Below are positions 1 through 12,800 of a DNA stretch of 64,000 nt, piece after piece. Below the pieces are notes generated by a model. That model did no database searches. It was not told the DNA's origin and was given only the letters and a program-made list of their open reading frames with translations. This DNA is from Effrenium voratum. Taxonomy: Eukaryota > Sar > Dinophyceae > Suessiales > Symbiodiniaceae. Each line of letters begins with the position of its first letter. The first letter of the stretch is position 1. The stretch covers positions 591,228 through 655,227 of the forward strand of contig CAUJNA010003244.1 of the NCBI GenBank assembly GCA_963377175.1, given 5' to 3'. The translations under genes were made by a program, and so were the position numbers.

Positions 1-908
1 CAAGAAACCAGCAGGAAAATCTACAGGTAATGAGTTAAACCCATCAAACGCGGCGTTTGAGACCTAGTTGTCTGTAAAATGTCCTGTACTTAGATGGCCC
101 GGGACTTGGCTAAGTGGGTAGTAACCCTAGTTGTAAACCATTTACCATGGTGGAAAACCAGGGTTGCTAATCGTTTAGCTAGCTCCCAGACCATCCAAGT
201 AGCCGATTCAGATGTTCGCCAAGACACCAGGAGTAGCTGAGCATGAAGTTGGCCTGAGCGCTGCACGACATTTTTCGCCATGGGTTGGACGGGTACATAG
301 GCAAAGCTCCGAATAAAGGGGCACAGCTTAAGCTGGAAGCTGAGGAGTGCCCGTTTTAGCGAACTCCCATCCAGGAAACCGTGTAAACATGGCAATAACC
401 ACTAAGATCGCAGCAACCATAAAATTTGGGTTGCCCTGTGACACGGCCCTACGGGTCCGGTTGTTCAAGTAAATCTGTCTTGTTCTGCGGCTACATGGGG
501 CTATCCTTTTTTTGGGTAGTTTCAAAAGGGGAACCAAAAAGACACCTTGGTATACAAGGAAATTCAGGACCCATCGCGGACATCACTTGCACAATGACGA
601 ATGTCTTGGAAACAGACTCAACTGAGGCCAAGTGTCCAATTTGTCCAAAACAGAAGGGGCCATCAATCCCAATTAATTCTTGCATCTTGCAAAACTCCAA
701 TGAGGGTTGCCCCTGTTCAGCCCAACAGTCGTGGCCATTTTGCCTTGGTAGGCAACCCCCCCCCCCGCCCTCGAAGCCCCTGGCAACCCCCCCCCCCCCC
801 CGCCGCCTGGCCCACATTGTCTTCCCCCTCCAAGGAGTCCACATAGGACGCCCCGAGCTTGTGGGTCTGGGGGCAAATCACGTCCTGGTGTGTCTAAACA
901 CGCTGACC
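1..908. other. Host sequence without a supported gene
   Basis: No convincing coding region is visible on either strand. The stretch contains two homopolymer C tracts (near 751-768 and 790-802). Around 488-558 is one member of a dispersed short repeat family that recurs across both flanks; its core resembles TTTCCTTTT, then CCCTTTAAACC, then GGGTACCCTC. Short open frames here overlap each other on both strands and show no recognisable domain. Confidence 0.6.
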
Positions 909-1004
909 CTCCCACCAATTGACATGGAACCTGACGCGAGGTGCCTTTAAAAGGAAAATGGTCTCCAGGACCTCCCTGTCAGATTCCATGTCAATTGGTG
1001 GGAG
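909..1004. repeat. MITE-like hairpin element
   Basis: A 27-bp inverted repeat (909-935 and 978-1004) with one mismatch surrounds a spacer of about 42 nt. The left arm begins CTCCCACCAATTGACATGG and the right arm is its reverse complement. The total length of 96 bp is close to two other hairpins in this window (9211-9302 and 63690-63780), although the arm sequences are unrelated. No target duplication was recognised. Confidence 0.8.
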
Positions 1005-1927
1005 CGTAAATCACTATTGTTCAAGCAACCTCCGTTTGACTTCACTGTAAAACAGCACCAGGGCTGGTTGATTCACATATTTTACTTGCCCCACGCTGGG
1101 GCGGTTGAGACCCACAGAATGTGTGAATTAGAATGGAAAAGCAGCGTCTGGATTCTGGGCTGGTCGAACTCCGCCTCCCTGCGAAAAAAATGAGCTCTTG
1201 TGTCTCTGCTTAGCGGGGAAATAGCCCTTCAGCAAAACGGTATTGATGCTGTAAAAAATGCCCATCAGAGTGCCGCTTTAAGGTGTCCAAACCCGTGTGG
1301 GGCACATCCACCTGTTCAACCTTGCTTAAACCACTGCTCTTCCCAACATCAAACATGAGGCCTTAATCAGACAGGGCGCTCTGCACTGCCCAATTTTGTG
1401 GCCCCCCCCCCCCACCCAACCCACCCCCCCAACCCCCAGCCCCCAGCCGTCCTTGCCCTTTGCCCGGATCAGGGGCTCGATATCATGGACGCTCACCGAC
1501 AGCTCCAGGCCAGCGGCCCGAACCGCAGCACAAAGGTCCACGTCCAGGTGGTAGGCGCTGACCGCGCGCAAGGAATGCTGCGACATCAGCGCATGACGTG
1601 AACTTCGAACGAGGTGAGCGTTTCGGCTGATTCCTCTGATTCGTCAGATTCTTATTCTTTCCCTTCTTCTTTTTCTTGTTTGCGTTTTGCTTTTGCTGCT
1701 GTTGGCCTTGCTGCTGCTGCCGCTGCTGGTAGTGCAAGCCCGAGCAAGTCTGGCTACAAGGTGCCTTGCCCTCATTTCAGGCAGGCCCTGGGTGTGGAAA
1801 TCCGGAGGAAATCGGCGCAGCTCACATCGCAGCAGCTCACTGGAGATGTGCCACAATTCGGGAACACCGCCCCATGTCTTTCTGCGCTTACATGTTGGCC
1901 CAAAATGGACCGAAATATGAACATACC
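1005..1927. other. Host sequence with a possible reverse-strand coding relic
   Basis: No supported gene. On the minus strand about 1460-1860 reads as short GC-rich frames with a Gln/Lys-rich stretch, which could be an exon or a retroelement relic, but the frame breaks and no family is recognised. A C-rich tract lies at 1401-1440. Too weak to annotate as a gene. Confidence 0.35.
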
Positions 1928-1955
1928 TATATATATATATATATATATATATATA
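1928..1955. repeat. (TA)n microsatellite
   Basis: About 14 TA units directly precede the GTAT satellite. Purely simple sequence. Confidence 0.95.
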
Positions 1956-1963
1956 AGTATTAA

Positions 1964-2712
1964 TGCATGCATGCATGTATGTATGTATGCAGGTATGTAT
2001 GTATGTATGTATGTATGTATGTATGTATGTATGTATGTATGTATGTATGTATGTATGTATGTATGTATGTATGTATGTATAAATGTATAAATGTATAAAT
2101 GTATAAATGTATAAATGTATGTATAAATGTGTGTATACATGTATAAATGTATGTGTATGTATGTACGTATGTACGTACGTATGTAGGTAGGTAGGTAGGT
2201 ATGTAGGTATGTAAGTATGTAGGTATGTAGGTATGTAGGTGTGTAGGTGTGCAGGTGTGTAGGTATGTAGGTATGTAGGTATGTAGGTATGTAGGTATGT
2301 AGGTATGTATGTAAGTGTGTAGGTATGTAGGTATGTAGGTATGTAGGTATGTAGGTATGTAGGTATGTAGGTAGGTAGGTAGGTAGGTAGGTATGTATGT
2401 ATGTATGTATGTAGGTATGTAGGTATGTAGGTATGTAGGTATGTAGGTATGTAGGTATGTAGGTATGTAGGTATGTAGGTATGTATGTATGTAGGTATGT
2501 AGGTATGTAGGTATGTATGTATGTGTATGTATGTACATGTATGTATGTATATGTATGTATATGTATATGTACATGTACATGTATATGTATATGTAGATGT
2601 AGATGTATATGGTACTGTATATGTGTATGTATGTATGTATGTATGTATGTATGTATGTATGTATGTATGTATGTATGTATGTATGTATGTATGTATGTAT
2701 GTATGTATGTGC
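1964..2712. repeat. Tetranucleotide (GTAT/GTAG) satellite array
   Basis: About 750 bp of tandem four-base repeats built on GTAT. It has regional variants: an 8-bp AAATGTAT block near 2081-2120, and long GTAGGTAT blocks at about 2180-2510. Because four is not a multiple of three, every frame stays open and translates to HTYI/PTYL-type or YVCM-type repeats. These long apparent ORFs are artefacts of the repeat. Confidence 0.97.
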
Positions 2713-4108
2713 AACATTTGAACATTCAAGGATGGGTGTACATAAATGGGACTACGTTGTTTGATGGTTTCAGATGCTTTACTCTGCTATAAAAAAAAAT
2801 GCACGAAGGACATCTCTGTTCTGCCAGAGCGGGTCTCTTGGCAGCTCTGTGTTTGCTTTTTTTTTGCTAAGGGGTGTGAATAGGCACCTCGGGCTGCTCC
2901 AACGTGAGCGCAAGCGTGAAGCTTTTGCCCTGGACATTTGGGTGTCCTGATGATGAAGGCCCCAAACAAACCGCATGTTGCCATAGGTGCCCTTTTGGAA
3001 AATAGATGGCCCTGGTACATGGAACAAAACTCATCTGATTCAGAGGCATCTATGTCTAACCAAACTAACTTAAACGGAGTTCCGTACTTTGGTATCCATT
3101 TGGCTGGACACGCTCTCCCTGGTTTCCGTGTAACATAAACACTAGCCATACACGCCCACTTACACCTTCTCAGTCTAGGTGGGATACCAGGGTTACTGAC
3201 CACTCCCAGTGCTTCCAGTTACCATTATGGTAGGTTACCAGGGTTTCTTACCTCTAGGTTGTACATGATGGTTTCGCCTGGTAGTGGCTTGCCTGAAAAA
3301 ACTGGGACCTACAAACCAACAAATTTGGAGAGCCCATGCCACGATTTTTCGTGTCGCACTTCCGGACCCAGCCTGTTCCTCCGCAGCCTCTTGCTCCAAA
3401 CGCTTGCCGCGAACCTGTCAGGACCACACGTCCCCAGTTGTTGGTGTCTCCACTTCAAACAAATACTGGCTATTCAGGGTGGTTTCCAGAGGCACTATTC
3501 AACCTTCAGCAAACACTGCCGTTAAGTTTCCGCAGCGCCAAACGTTGTTTCTGCGGACATGTTTTCGCCAAAGCTCGCAGTGCGGTGGTCGCTTTCACAC
3601 CTCAACCTTCCGCTTCCGGCGAGGCAAGCCCGTCCGCGAACCAGCCGCGAAACTTTAGTGCTGTGCACGTTTCGCAAGAGAACTGCCCAGCCGCTTATGG
3701 TACATGTGCCGAAAACAAGAAAGAAAGACGCTCACTTGAAGGTTACTCCCTTGCAAATTAACGGAAGGAACCCCAAAACGGATACCTCCACAATACATTT
3801 TTTCCTGGCAATTGCCAATCGGAAGGAGGACACAATTGCATGGGCCATTGGCAATAGGTATGAGCCCCTAATTTCCTTTCGGTATCTACCCGCTTTCTAT
3901 AGAATGTGACACAATAGAAGTCACACCAAAGACTACAGGCTCACACCAATGATGCATGAAATCTGCTGAATACAACAGACATGCAACAAACATGACCACG
4001 TTCACGTCTTGCCGGCTGCCGTTTTGCATGAGTGAGCCCTAGGCAATCACTGACGTGGGCATCTAGTGAAGCCCCTCGTGGGTGTCCTCATCTCATATTC
4101 ACAAATGG
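2713..4108. other. Host sequence without a supported gene
   Basis: Contains a palindromic short repeat near 3219-3247 (GTTACCATTATGGTAGGTTACC) that has a relative near 5319-5347. The 3336-3760 stretch is moderately GC-rich and open in more than one + frame, but no domain or homolog is recognised. Confidence 0.5.
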
Positions 4109-4210
4109 GCACGTGTCAAACTAGGGGCCCTAAAAAATGATGGGTTTCCTTTTAGCTTCCCTTTAAACCAACCCCGAACACAGGGTACGGGTACCCTCAA
4201 CACACCCACA
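4109..4210. repeat. Dispersed short repeat (GGTACCCTC family), copy
   Basis: Shows the family hallmarks in order: GTCAAACTAGGGGCCC, a TTTCC...TTCCCTTTAAACC core, then GGGTACCCTCAA. A partial relative begins at about 4484 (GTCAAAATAAGGGGCCCC). Other members are listed in the findings. Confidence 0.6.
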
Positions 4211-4730
4211 CACGAGATGGGAATTTTGTTTGGGGACGCATTCCTGTAGCACCGCAGCTCCTGGGGAATCGTGGTTTCACCTAGCTGGTGCCCTGTACGT
4301 TGGCGGCTTGGAGAATCATCCGCCGTTTTGGGACAGGTGACACGTTGTGCCGAGCGTGGGCCCATTCGAAACACTTGACAAAGACCGGTTGAGCAGCACG
4401 GAAAACTGCACTGAACACATTGAGCGCCCAAAAGCCAAGTCGCGTTTGGCTGTACCAAGGATTGAACTGGGTGCTCCATAAGAAATGTCAAAATAAGGGG
4501 CCCCAAAAAAGTTGGCTTTCCTTCTACCTGGATCTCCTGGAAGTTAAGAATTCCTACTCCAAAATTGAAAAAGTACTTTTTGGCCTGAGGACACGGGTAT
4601 TTCCACTTTCGAACGGGTATTTCTACTCTTGAACGGATATTTTTATTATTATCGAAGTGTTCATAAATCAGCACTGCACATAAATTATCAAAGGCTTATT
4701 GCGTAATGTTGGTGTATTTTTTACGTACCT

Positions 4731-4832
4731 CCGAACGGGTCCGAACGGGTCCGAACGGGTACGAACGGGTTCGAACGGGTTCGAACCGGTTTCGAACGGG
4801 TTTCGAACGGGTTTCGAACGGGTCCGAACGGA
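4731..4832. repeat. CGAACGGGT tandem repeat
   Basis: About nine degenerate 10-12 bp units with the core CGAACGGGT, varying at the joining bases (CC, AC, TTC, TTTC). Two isolated units occur just upstream near 4609 and 4634. It could be a young minisatellite. No coding function is claimed. Confidence 0.9.
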
Positions 4833-6098
4833 TGCCTGAGCAGTCGGAACTACCCGAACGGGCATTTTAACACGGAGTGAAAATTGTCACTCCAGCATGG
4901 AAGAAAGTACTTTTTTCTCTTTGGAGTGGGAATTATCAACTTTCAAGAGATGCAGGTAGTTTCCCTTGAAACTGCCTCCAAGAAAGGTAGAGTAGCCTCA
5001 AAGCTCACACACCCAAATGGGAATGTTGGTCCATGACCCGCCTGAAGAGCACTGACCGCGCAGGCGCCCTCGGCGCAGTCATCATCTCGCTCCAAGATCT
5101 CGGAGTCGGTGGCCAGTAAAAGCCCAACCTGCGCTGTCGCGTGTCGAAATCAGGGCACTCCCCAAAAGGGTGTCGAAATCCGTTGATTTCCTGAAGCAAC
5201 CTTTGAAAGGGTACCCTGAAACAAACATTTGACCAAAATCGGAAGGGTAGAGTTTTTTGTTAAAGCAAAACGCAGTGATGTCCGGTCAATCAAATGTGAC
5301 ATCACATACCCAGAACTGCCAGTTACCACTATAGTAGGTAACCAGGGCTTTCCATCATGTAAAACCTGGCTGCCATACCCAAGGGCTTGCCTACAATAGC
5401 GACTTGCCTGGAAGCACTGGGATAGTTGCAATGGCCGCTGGGCGATCGCCAGAGCAGTCAAATTTTGAGTCCCGGAGGAGTCCTTTCACTGACCAATCTT
5501 CTAGCCTGATAAGCCTATGGGTTTGGTCATGGTTTCGGCATGGTTGTGGAGAAAAACAAACTCTGTGATACCAACATGGATTTGCATTCCCATAAAGTCT
5601 GTATCACTCTGAAGCGGATTGCGGGAAGTGGACCTAAAAACCGATGCTTGCCACCGCCGCGCTCCGGAAAACGCTTCCATCCTTCGCCTGCCCACATGTG
5701 CAGCCGATTGGTCTCGGTGGCGTCTTGAACAACATCCCCACGCACATCCTGAGACCCCCAAGAACATAAAACACCTTGATTCCTTCAAGGTCCCAACTTT
5801 GCAGCACGGGCGTATCCTGAAATAGGGGACCACATCTTTGGATGATGTTGAAAGAACCCCTCACTGGACACCATTTACTTTTGCGAATTCCAATTCCGAT
5901 TCTCGGAAACACAGATTTCTATCTGGCAAATCCCGTAGGACACAAAGGTCCCTTTGTCATTTTGGCCCTCAAGTTTCCGTTTCACGGGAACCACTCAGTA
6001 AGTCGATCACATTCGGCACGCGCAACTGGCCGCCTGAACGGCGTGAAGGCATCGAAGCCATCTCCTTGCGGGGGGATGCCACTTGACGAGAGATGAAG
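4833..6098. other. Host sequence without a supported gene
   Basis: Only short overlapping frames are seen. A palindromic repeat near 5319-5347 (TTACCACTATAGTAGGTAACC) resembles the one at 3219-3247. Confidence 0.5.
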
Positions 6099-6240
6099 AG
6101 ATGAGTCACAATCAAAACCCGATATTGAAATGGTCTACCCAGAACCATGTACATAATCAAGAAGACGGCCGCAACTATTTCTGGCTGGGACTGCCCCTTA
6201 CTAACCTTCATCTACCCGGGTTTTGATTGTGGCTCAGATG
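6099..6240. repeat. Inverted-repeat element (about 142 bp)
   Basis: The arm at about 6099-6121 (GATGAGTCACAATCAAAACC) pairs imperfectly with 6218-6240. Related arm sequences appear near 42594 and 50801. It resembles a miniature inverted-repeat element. Target duplication not identified. Confidence 0.6.
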
Positions 6241-9210
6241 ATAAAAGCTGGCCCACCCCCCAAACAGCACACGACCATCCCTAGCAAGCCCGTATGGGCA
6301 TCTACGATGATGCAGGCATCCCATTCCTCAAAAAACAAATGACCGTTCATTTCGATACCCCGAGCGCGTCTTTCTTTCCGAGTCGGCTGGCATCTTTCTA
6401 CTGACAGCAAAACGCTGTCTACGATGGACTATAAAGCCAAAGCGTCCATGTGGTGCACAGACCTAAAACGATGCAGACGAGCCGCATCCTTTTTTAGTAA
6501 TGTATGGAAGCGCTGTGGATCTTAAACCAAAATGGCTGCGAGCGGGCCAGTCTCTCTCTCTCTCTCTCTCTCCCTCTCTTGCTTTTAAGGGGGGGATAGC
6601 CTTTTCTTGTTTGGGCGGGGGGGTCCGAGACATGTTGGACCTAAGAGCCGCCGGCTGGGGGCCCGGCTGTGCAGAGGGGAACAGGAGCTGAAACCTCGGG
6701 TCCGTCGCGCGGCCGTGGAGACGAAAACGACATTCTTTGTGGAGCTTCTTTAAAGATGACCCATCTTTCTGGTGGTGTTGAAGATACTCCCCATTTATTT
6801 GAAGTGCCCTAACTATCAATCCCTTTCATTCAAGCTGGTTGGGTTTAAAGATGCCCCCATTTGCTCATATTTGATGTGCCCTAACTATCAATCCGCTTCA
6901 ATTTCAGCGAGGGGGTACCAATCTGTTTTTCAATCCGGTCAGGAAAACACAGGGGCATAGGGATGCCTTCTTCAAAGGCCATTGGGGCCTCCCCAGCAAC
7001 CATGGGAACTATTCGAATCTGTCTACAACCCTTTTTTGGATAAATGCCAAGAGACACCAGCAGACCGAGCAAAAAGCGCCTAGAGAGGGTACGACGGGAC
7101 CGAGCCCGCCGATTTTGTGCAACACACCTTGAGACCTTCCAGGTCTGGGGCTTGTTGGGGTCTGGCCATGGGCGATCCATCCAGCGTGGTTTCGGTGGTT
7201 TTTCCAGTGCACATGGGGCAAAGGGCACATTTGTTTGTGCAGTTGATCTGAAAATGAAACCCTCTGAAAAAGGAGAACAAAAGGAGAACACTAAGGGCGA
7301 GGTTGCTGATTTCGTGCCGTCGATTTGTGACAACAGCAGACTTCGGCAGGAATTACGCCTGCTGCCTGATGTGGGATCCAAAAAGGAAACCGCCAGTTTT
7401 GGGGCCCATTCAAGCGATTGGTTTCATTTGTGTCCTTCCAAGAATGCGACACAACCAAATTTGCCAAGTGGCGGACAAATCCCCTGGTTGATTCAAAAGG
7501 TGGGTATCCTTTGACAAGAACCCGCCCCCCCAAGCTCGCGGCTGCCGTACCGCACCCAAGCATGACCTCAGCTGACAGGCTCATCTAAGATCGAACCTGA
7601 CTTCAAATAGGACCATCAAAGGCAAATGCTCGTTGGCAATTCAATCTTGCATGCAAAAGTCAAACCTCCCTCGAAATACAAGTTGCCCTTGTATGCAGTA
7701 GGATGGTCGGAATGCCGTGCGACTCACCGCCCGCATGTGGTGGAAAAGGACAAACAGCGGTCTCAGGTGTCCCCGACGCTGGCCACGAGGATTTCTACAA
7801 CTACTGCGGGATGAAATGCAGGTTGCCAGTCAAATCAGTCGAAACCCGTGTCTTGTACTCTGGGATATGGGGTCACCGTGTTGAAAAAGAGGGCCCCTTT
7901 CTAAACAAGCACCCATTGGTCGGAGGGAGCATCCCCAGGGGCCGCGGATTGGGGGAACCAGGGCACAATTTGTTCATTGACCAACTGTCAAACTATTATT
8001 ATGGGTACCCCCAAAAATGTAGCTTTCTTTTGCTTTCCCGCCAAAACCAAACACAAAAACAGGTACCCTCAGAAAACAAACACACCCGTATGGTTTCCTG
8101 CTCAGACTTCGCCCTTCGGAAGTCCCGTGCATGAGCCGCCGGCAAGCACGGCGTCTGCGAAGTGAAGAGCCGGACCTGTGCATAGGCCCGGAGTGGTGTC
8201 GCATCGTCCTTTCTGGGCGCGTGTTGGAATTCCGAGGCCCGAAAATGGCCGCGTACTTCTGATTTCCCTTTAACACCAGCCAGAGAAGGTGCCCTCGAAA
8301 AACACACACGCCCACTTGACCGAAAGGGCACATGCAAAAAAGGTCAGAGAATTCTGCGAAGTCTAGTGACGATTGTATTTCATATATCCCTGGGATGCAA
8401 GACCAAAGGGCTCGCTGTTGTTTTGTGCGGACATGTTGACACCACTTTTCATAGCGTCCTGATCGATGTCAGGAGGCAAACACATCACACACACACACAC
8501 ACAGAGGCCACGGCTTCCTTCATAGGATACCCGATTGTCAAACCTCTGTGAACAACGATGAGCTACACCGAACCACAAGGTGCGGCAAACTTTGGAACAT
8601 GTCAACCAGAATATGGGTGGGAAATCCAAAACGGGCTTCATGTTAGACCTGATTCTCTAAGTCCCTATTTCGGATCAAACCTTGCCCGGGCTGTGCTCCA
8701 GGAGCCACTGAGCAAAAGGTCTAGCCTTAGGTTTAATGGACAACCCAGTTGTTTCCAAAAGGTCTAAGTGGCGATTCGGTCACACCAACGGCTAGCCATG
8801 TGAACCGCAATCAACCAGGTCTTTTGACTCTTGCACATCTCATGAGGCACTGGCAGTCAGCTCACCTGACCCCGTGCGGAAAGGGGAGGGGCCGCTCCCC
8901 AATGACTCCCAGGAGTCCATTCAAGGGGAAGGTTCCGTGCCACATGAAGGAACCAAGTGAGCCACAGTTATGCAATTTGGTGAACCCCAATGGCAACTTG
9001 GTGTCCCCATGTCATGACCCTGGTCCCTGGACTGCTGGCTACGGTCATTGAACGTTGCTCAAGTACTGCATTCCTCGAGTTGGTCGAGTGCAGTATCGGG
9101 CTTGCGTCAAGTGGCCCTTGCCAATAAGCCACTTAAACTCGTGAACTCAGGCGTGGATCTTGAAATGGGAACATGCCACAAGCAGGAACCCCTGTGAACG
9201 GCAGCATGTT
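6241..9210. other. Host sequence without a supported gene
   Basis: Contains a (CT)n tract at 6551-6573, a (CA)n tract near 8487-8503, and members of the GGTACCCTC repeat family at about 8003-8085 and 8215-8330. A 30-nt hairpin lies at about 9065-9094 (ACTGCA...TGCAGT). No frame has a recognisable domain. Confidence 0.5.
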
Positions 9211-9302
9211 CCTTGTTGGTCTCCTCTTGAAATTGACCGCGGGCAAGGGTCCTAGCATCGTGAAGCCCCTATATTGAGTTCAAGAGGGAAACCAACAAAA
9301 GG
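9211..9302. repeat. MITE-like hairpin element
   Basis: Inverted repeat of about 22 bp (CCTTGTTGGTCTCCTCTTGA at 9211-9230 against about 9279-9302), with a few mismatches and a 48-nt middle. Total 92 bp, the same size class as 909-1004 and 63690-63780. Confidence 0.75.
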
Positions 9303-9881
9303 TCAAGAGCCCCTCAACAGCTGGGATCTCTGTTCGGGCCTTACTGAGGCCAAATAAGGCCTCAACGGTTGGGGGATCTGTCTGATTTTGGTTGGGGGGG
9401 AGAGGGTTAGGGTCTTTTTATGCAACACCCACATGGGTTCTCCAAATGTGGTATGGACATGTGAAAATTGGCTTTTCCAAGAAGCTTCCCCCGCAAACAA
9501 TATGAAGGCCTGAATGTGTCTTGGGCCCCTTTGAAGTAGCCGTCCCAAGGTTTCCAAAGGTTATCTTGAGCAGCCTGCAATTCACCAATCTTCACCATGG
9601 CGTGGTTGGTCTTTGGTTGACAGGCCAACCACCCGCCTGTTCGACCTGGTAGTCGTACCAGTTGAGATGGCATGTGTTCCGTGTCATTTTGGTGCGAACT
9701 GTTCAGTGACTTCAGGACAATTTGAAGCGTCAACTCAGCTGGTAAGACATGAAAATAAATGGAGCTCCCACCATGGGCGTTGGTGTCTTCCATGCGCTCT
9801 TTTGTGTTGGGAACATGGAGCTCTTGGCCCGAGCCCTCCCAGCGGTAGAGCTGGGACTGCGAACACTCGGGGAGTGACACA
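9303..9881. other. Region upstream of LINE ORF1
   Basis: No gene is recognised. It may include the LINE 5' untranslated region, but the 5' end of the LINE cannot be fixed from one copy. Confidence 0.4.
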
Positions 9882-12800
9882 ATGGATCGCTTTCGCTGGA
9901 TTTCCACCCCGACAGCGGGGGAGGCATTCACAGGTGTGGTGCTTGCAAAGCACATCTATGAGGAGGGCATCACCGAATGCGAGATCTTGGGGACAGAACT
10001 CACGGTCATGGTTCACCTGATGCTGCAGACCGGCCACCGGTATACTCTGTATTTTTACATAGTGGGCGCAGATGGCTCGCTGAGCCACACACCGGAATCC
10101 GTGCTTGTACATCTGGCCGAGGCCACCCAACACAGCTTTGGTGAGGTCAAAGAGTTATGTGCAGGTATTGGCGGTATTGGCCTTGGCCTTGCAGCTGGAG
10201 GCGCAAAAGTGATTGCCGCAATGGACATCAACGCCCTGGCCATCCGGCACTTGCAGATGAATTTTTCATTTCCAGCCTTTTGCGGCAACATCACCAGCGA
10301 CAAGGACCTTTGTACTCTGCATCTAGCTGGACATGTTGGTCCCACTTTGGAAGCCGCCGGTTTCCCCTGTCAACCTTTCAGTCAACAGGGTGATGGACGT
10401 GCTTTTGATGATCAGCGAGCCGCCGCTTTTTGGGGAGTATTGCGGTCTGCTTACCTGCATCAGGCTACCGGTTTGATCCTTGAGTGCGTGGTTGAGGCAG
10501 GATACAATCTTCGGCTGCAACAAGCACTCAGGGACTTTGCCAACATCATGGATATGCACTTCGTACAGGTGGTATTGGACCTCAAGGAACAGTGGCCTAT
10601 GCGCCGGGCACGCTGGTGGGCACTGCTAGTGCCCAAGTGGTTGCCTATCCCTGCCCTTCGTTCCTGGCCAACCAACACAGGCTGCAAGTGCATTGCGGAT
10701 GTTCTCCCCTCATGGCCTTGCTGGACAGCAGAGGAACTTTTCCCCCTGTTCTTCACCGCCGAAGAAATGGATTGGTATTTTGGTCCCCATGCTGGACAGG
10801 AACAACGAATCCTTCGCCCGGACAGCTGCTGCCCTACCATGTTGCATTCATATGGACATGTGTTTTCGGGCTGTCCTTGCCTGTGTCGGTCAAAGGGATT
10901 CCTGCCATGGCGTCTTCAGACCAAAGGTCTTCGTGGTTTCGGAGTGCAGGACTCTACGGACGGTGCAGTGCGACATTTGCACCCTTCTGAGGCGGCCACC
11001 CTTCTGACTTTTCCTCCGGGAGTTAAGCTGCTACCAGGCCGTGACTCACTGCCTATGCTGGGGCAGTCGGCAGCGCCCATCCAGGCCCTTTGGGTCTTTG
11101 CGCACCTCGCCAATACCGTGGATGGCTACTACGACACTCACACTACGATGCCACCAACGGACACTATCCAGTCCTACCAGGACCTACTACTCAACCAAGT
11201 CCATGACCTCCTACCCTGGGATCGTGCTGGCACCCCAATTACCGTCGAAGTCATCTCCTCAGAGGACGAACCACCCATCCCACTGCGGGTTTGCGCACCT
11301 ACAACGGTCGGTCAACTTCTCCGTGCTGAGGTGGTACAAGGCCACTGGGGATACTCCACTCAGCTCTTTGATGGCATGCGACGCCTTGCACCGGAAGCCC
11401 ATCTCCGACCCTCTGGGCGATGCGGTCCTTACAACTTGAGGCGAGTCCTGAAGAAGCAGGCGCTACCCCGACCCGACGGCGGCATCTTCGTCACCTTACA
11501 CTTTGGTGAGTCGTCCCAATCCATCCTGCTTCCCGCAGGATCTCTGTTGCTCCAATTCCTTGCTGAAGCAGGTCTGGATCCCACAGCTCCCACCTTCTCA
11601 GTGGGCCATGTGCAGCTCCACCAGGACGCACGGCTGTGGCATAGCTGTGACCTGTGGGTCACCACGCCTCTCTTCGGCTCCGGACCCGACATGACCATTC
11701 TTGGCTTGTCAAGCCTCGCCCTATGTGCTGGTGCATTCGATCTTCTTGCACTACTTCACAACCGACTACCTTTGCATTGCAGAGCCATCGATCTCCAGCT
11801 GGGCCCTCTTTGGTCCTTCAATGGTGACTCTGATCAGTCAGAGGTCTTTGTCTTCCTCCTTCACAACCATCACTGGACCATCGTCAGTATGCAAACTGAC
11901 CATGACACGCTACATTGCCAACACTACGACGGCCTTGCAGACACAGCATCCGCACAGGCAGCCCTTGCCTACTGCCTTGGGCAGGCTACGCTTTCAGGAC
12001 AGGCCTTGCGCTTCACTTCCAGCAGGCTGATCACTCAGCTGTCCCCACACACCTGCGGCACTGTGGCCCTGTTGCATCTCGCCCTCTGCCTGGGGCTTCA
12101 CCACATTTGTCCACAGCCACAGCAGGCACGCTCGTCCCACACCATGTTACCTCTCCCTGCTACGATGCAAGCCCTTTCATCATCCACTGGTCTCCATACC
12201 GACCAGCATCCGGCGATCCGCGATCTGCACCACCAACTTGTCCTTCTGGACCTCTGTTGGCACGATCAGCATGCCTACCACCAGGTCCCAACCGGTCTCG
12301 GCCCTGGCGGCGACGACCAACCACTGTTGGACCAATTGAGGCGTCTTCTCGCTGAAAAAGGCGTCCCGGATGACAGGGCAGATGAGCGTGCGCATCTTGC
12401 CCTCAAGATGATTGGGCACAATGAGGTCACTACCGCTCTACGAGGGGCGCAACCCTGGCAGGCCCTCAAAGCGTATGCCTCACGACCCAAAACATCATTT
12501 CGCCTCATAAAGGCAGATGAATTGCAGAGCAAGATCAAACAACGAGCACACAGCAAGTTCCGGGTACAACCAGCCGACAAAACACGCCAGTCACGGCCTC
12601 GGCCGTTGGCTGAAACGCCTTTGGCGGTCAACCCAAGCCAGCTGTCACTCATCAAGCAGTCCTTCACAGACGACAAGGGCACAGCCTTGGAGCAGATACC
12701 CTTCGAATCCCTAGGTCAGGGCAAGAAGGGCATTGCCTTCGGCGGTCTTCAACAACTTGCTCCTTTCCTCCGGGAAGGCAAGATCATCTCTGAGGAGGCG

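Noticed and set aside
1644..2729. Long minus-strand ORF of 361 codons rich in HTYI/PTYL
   Set aside because: It is a translation of the GTAT satellite; other frames are equally open.
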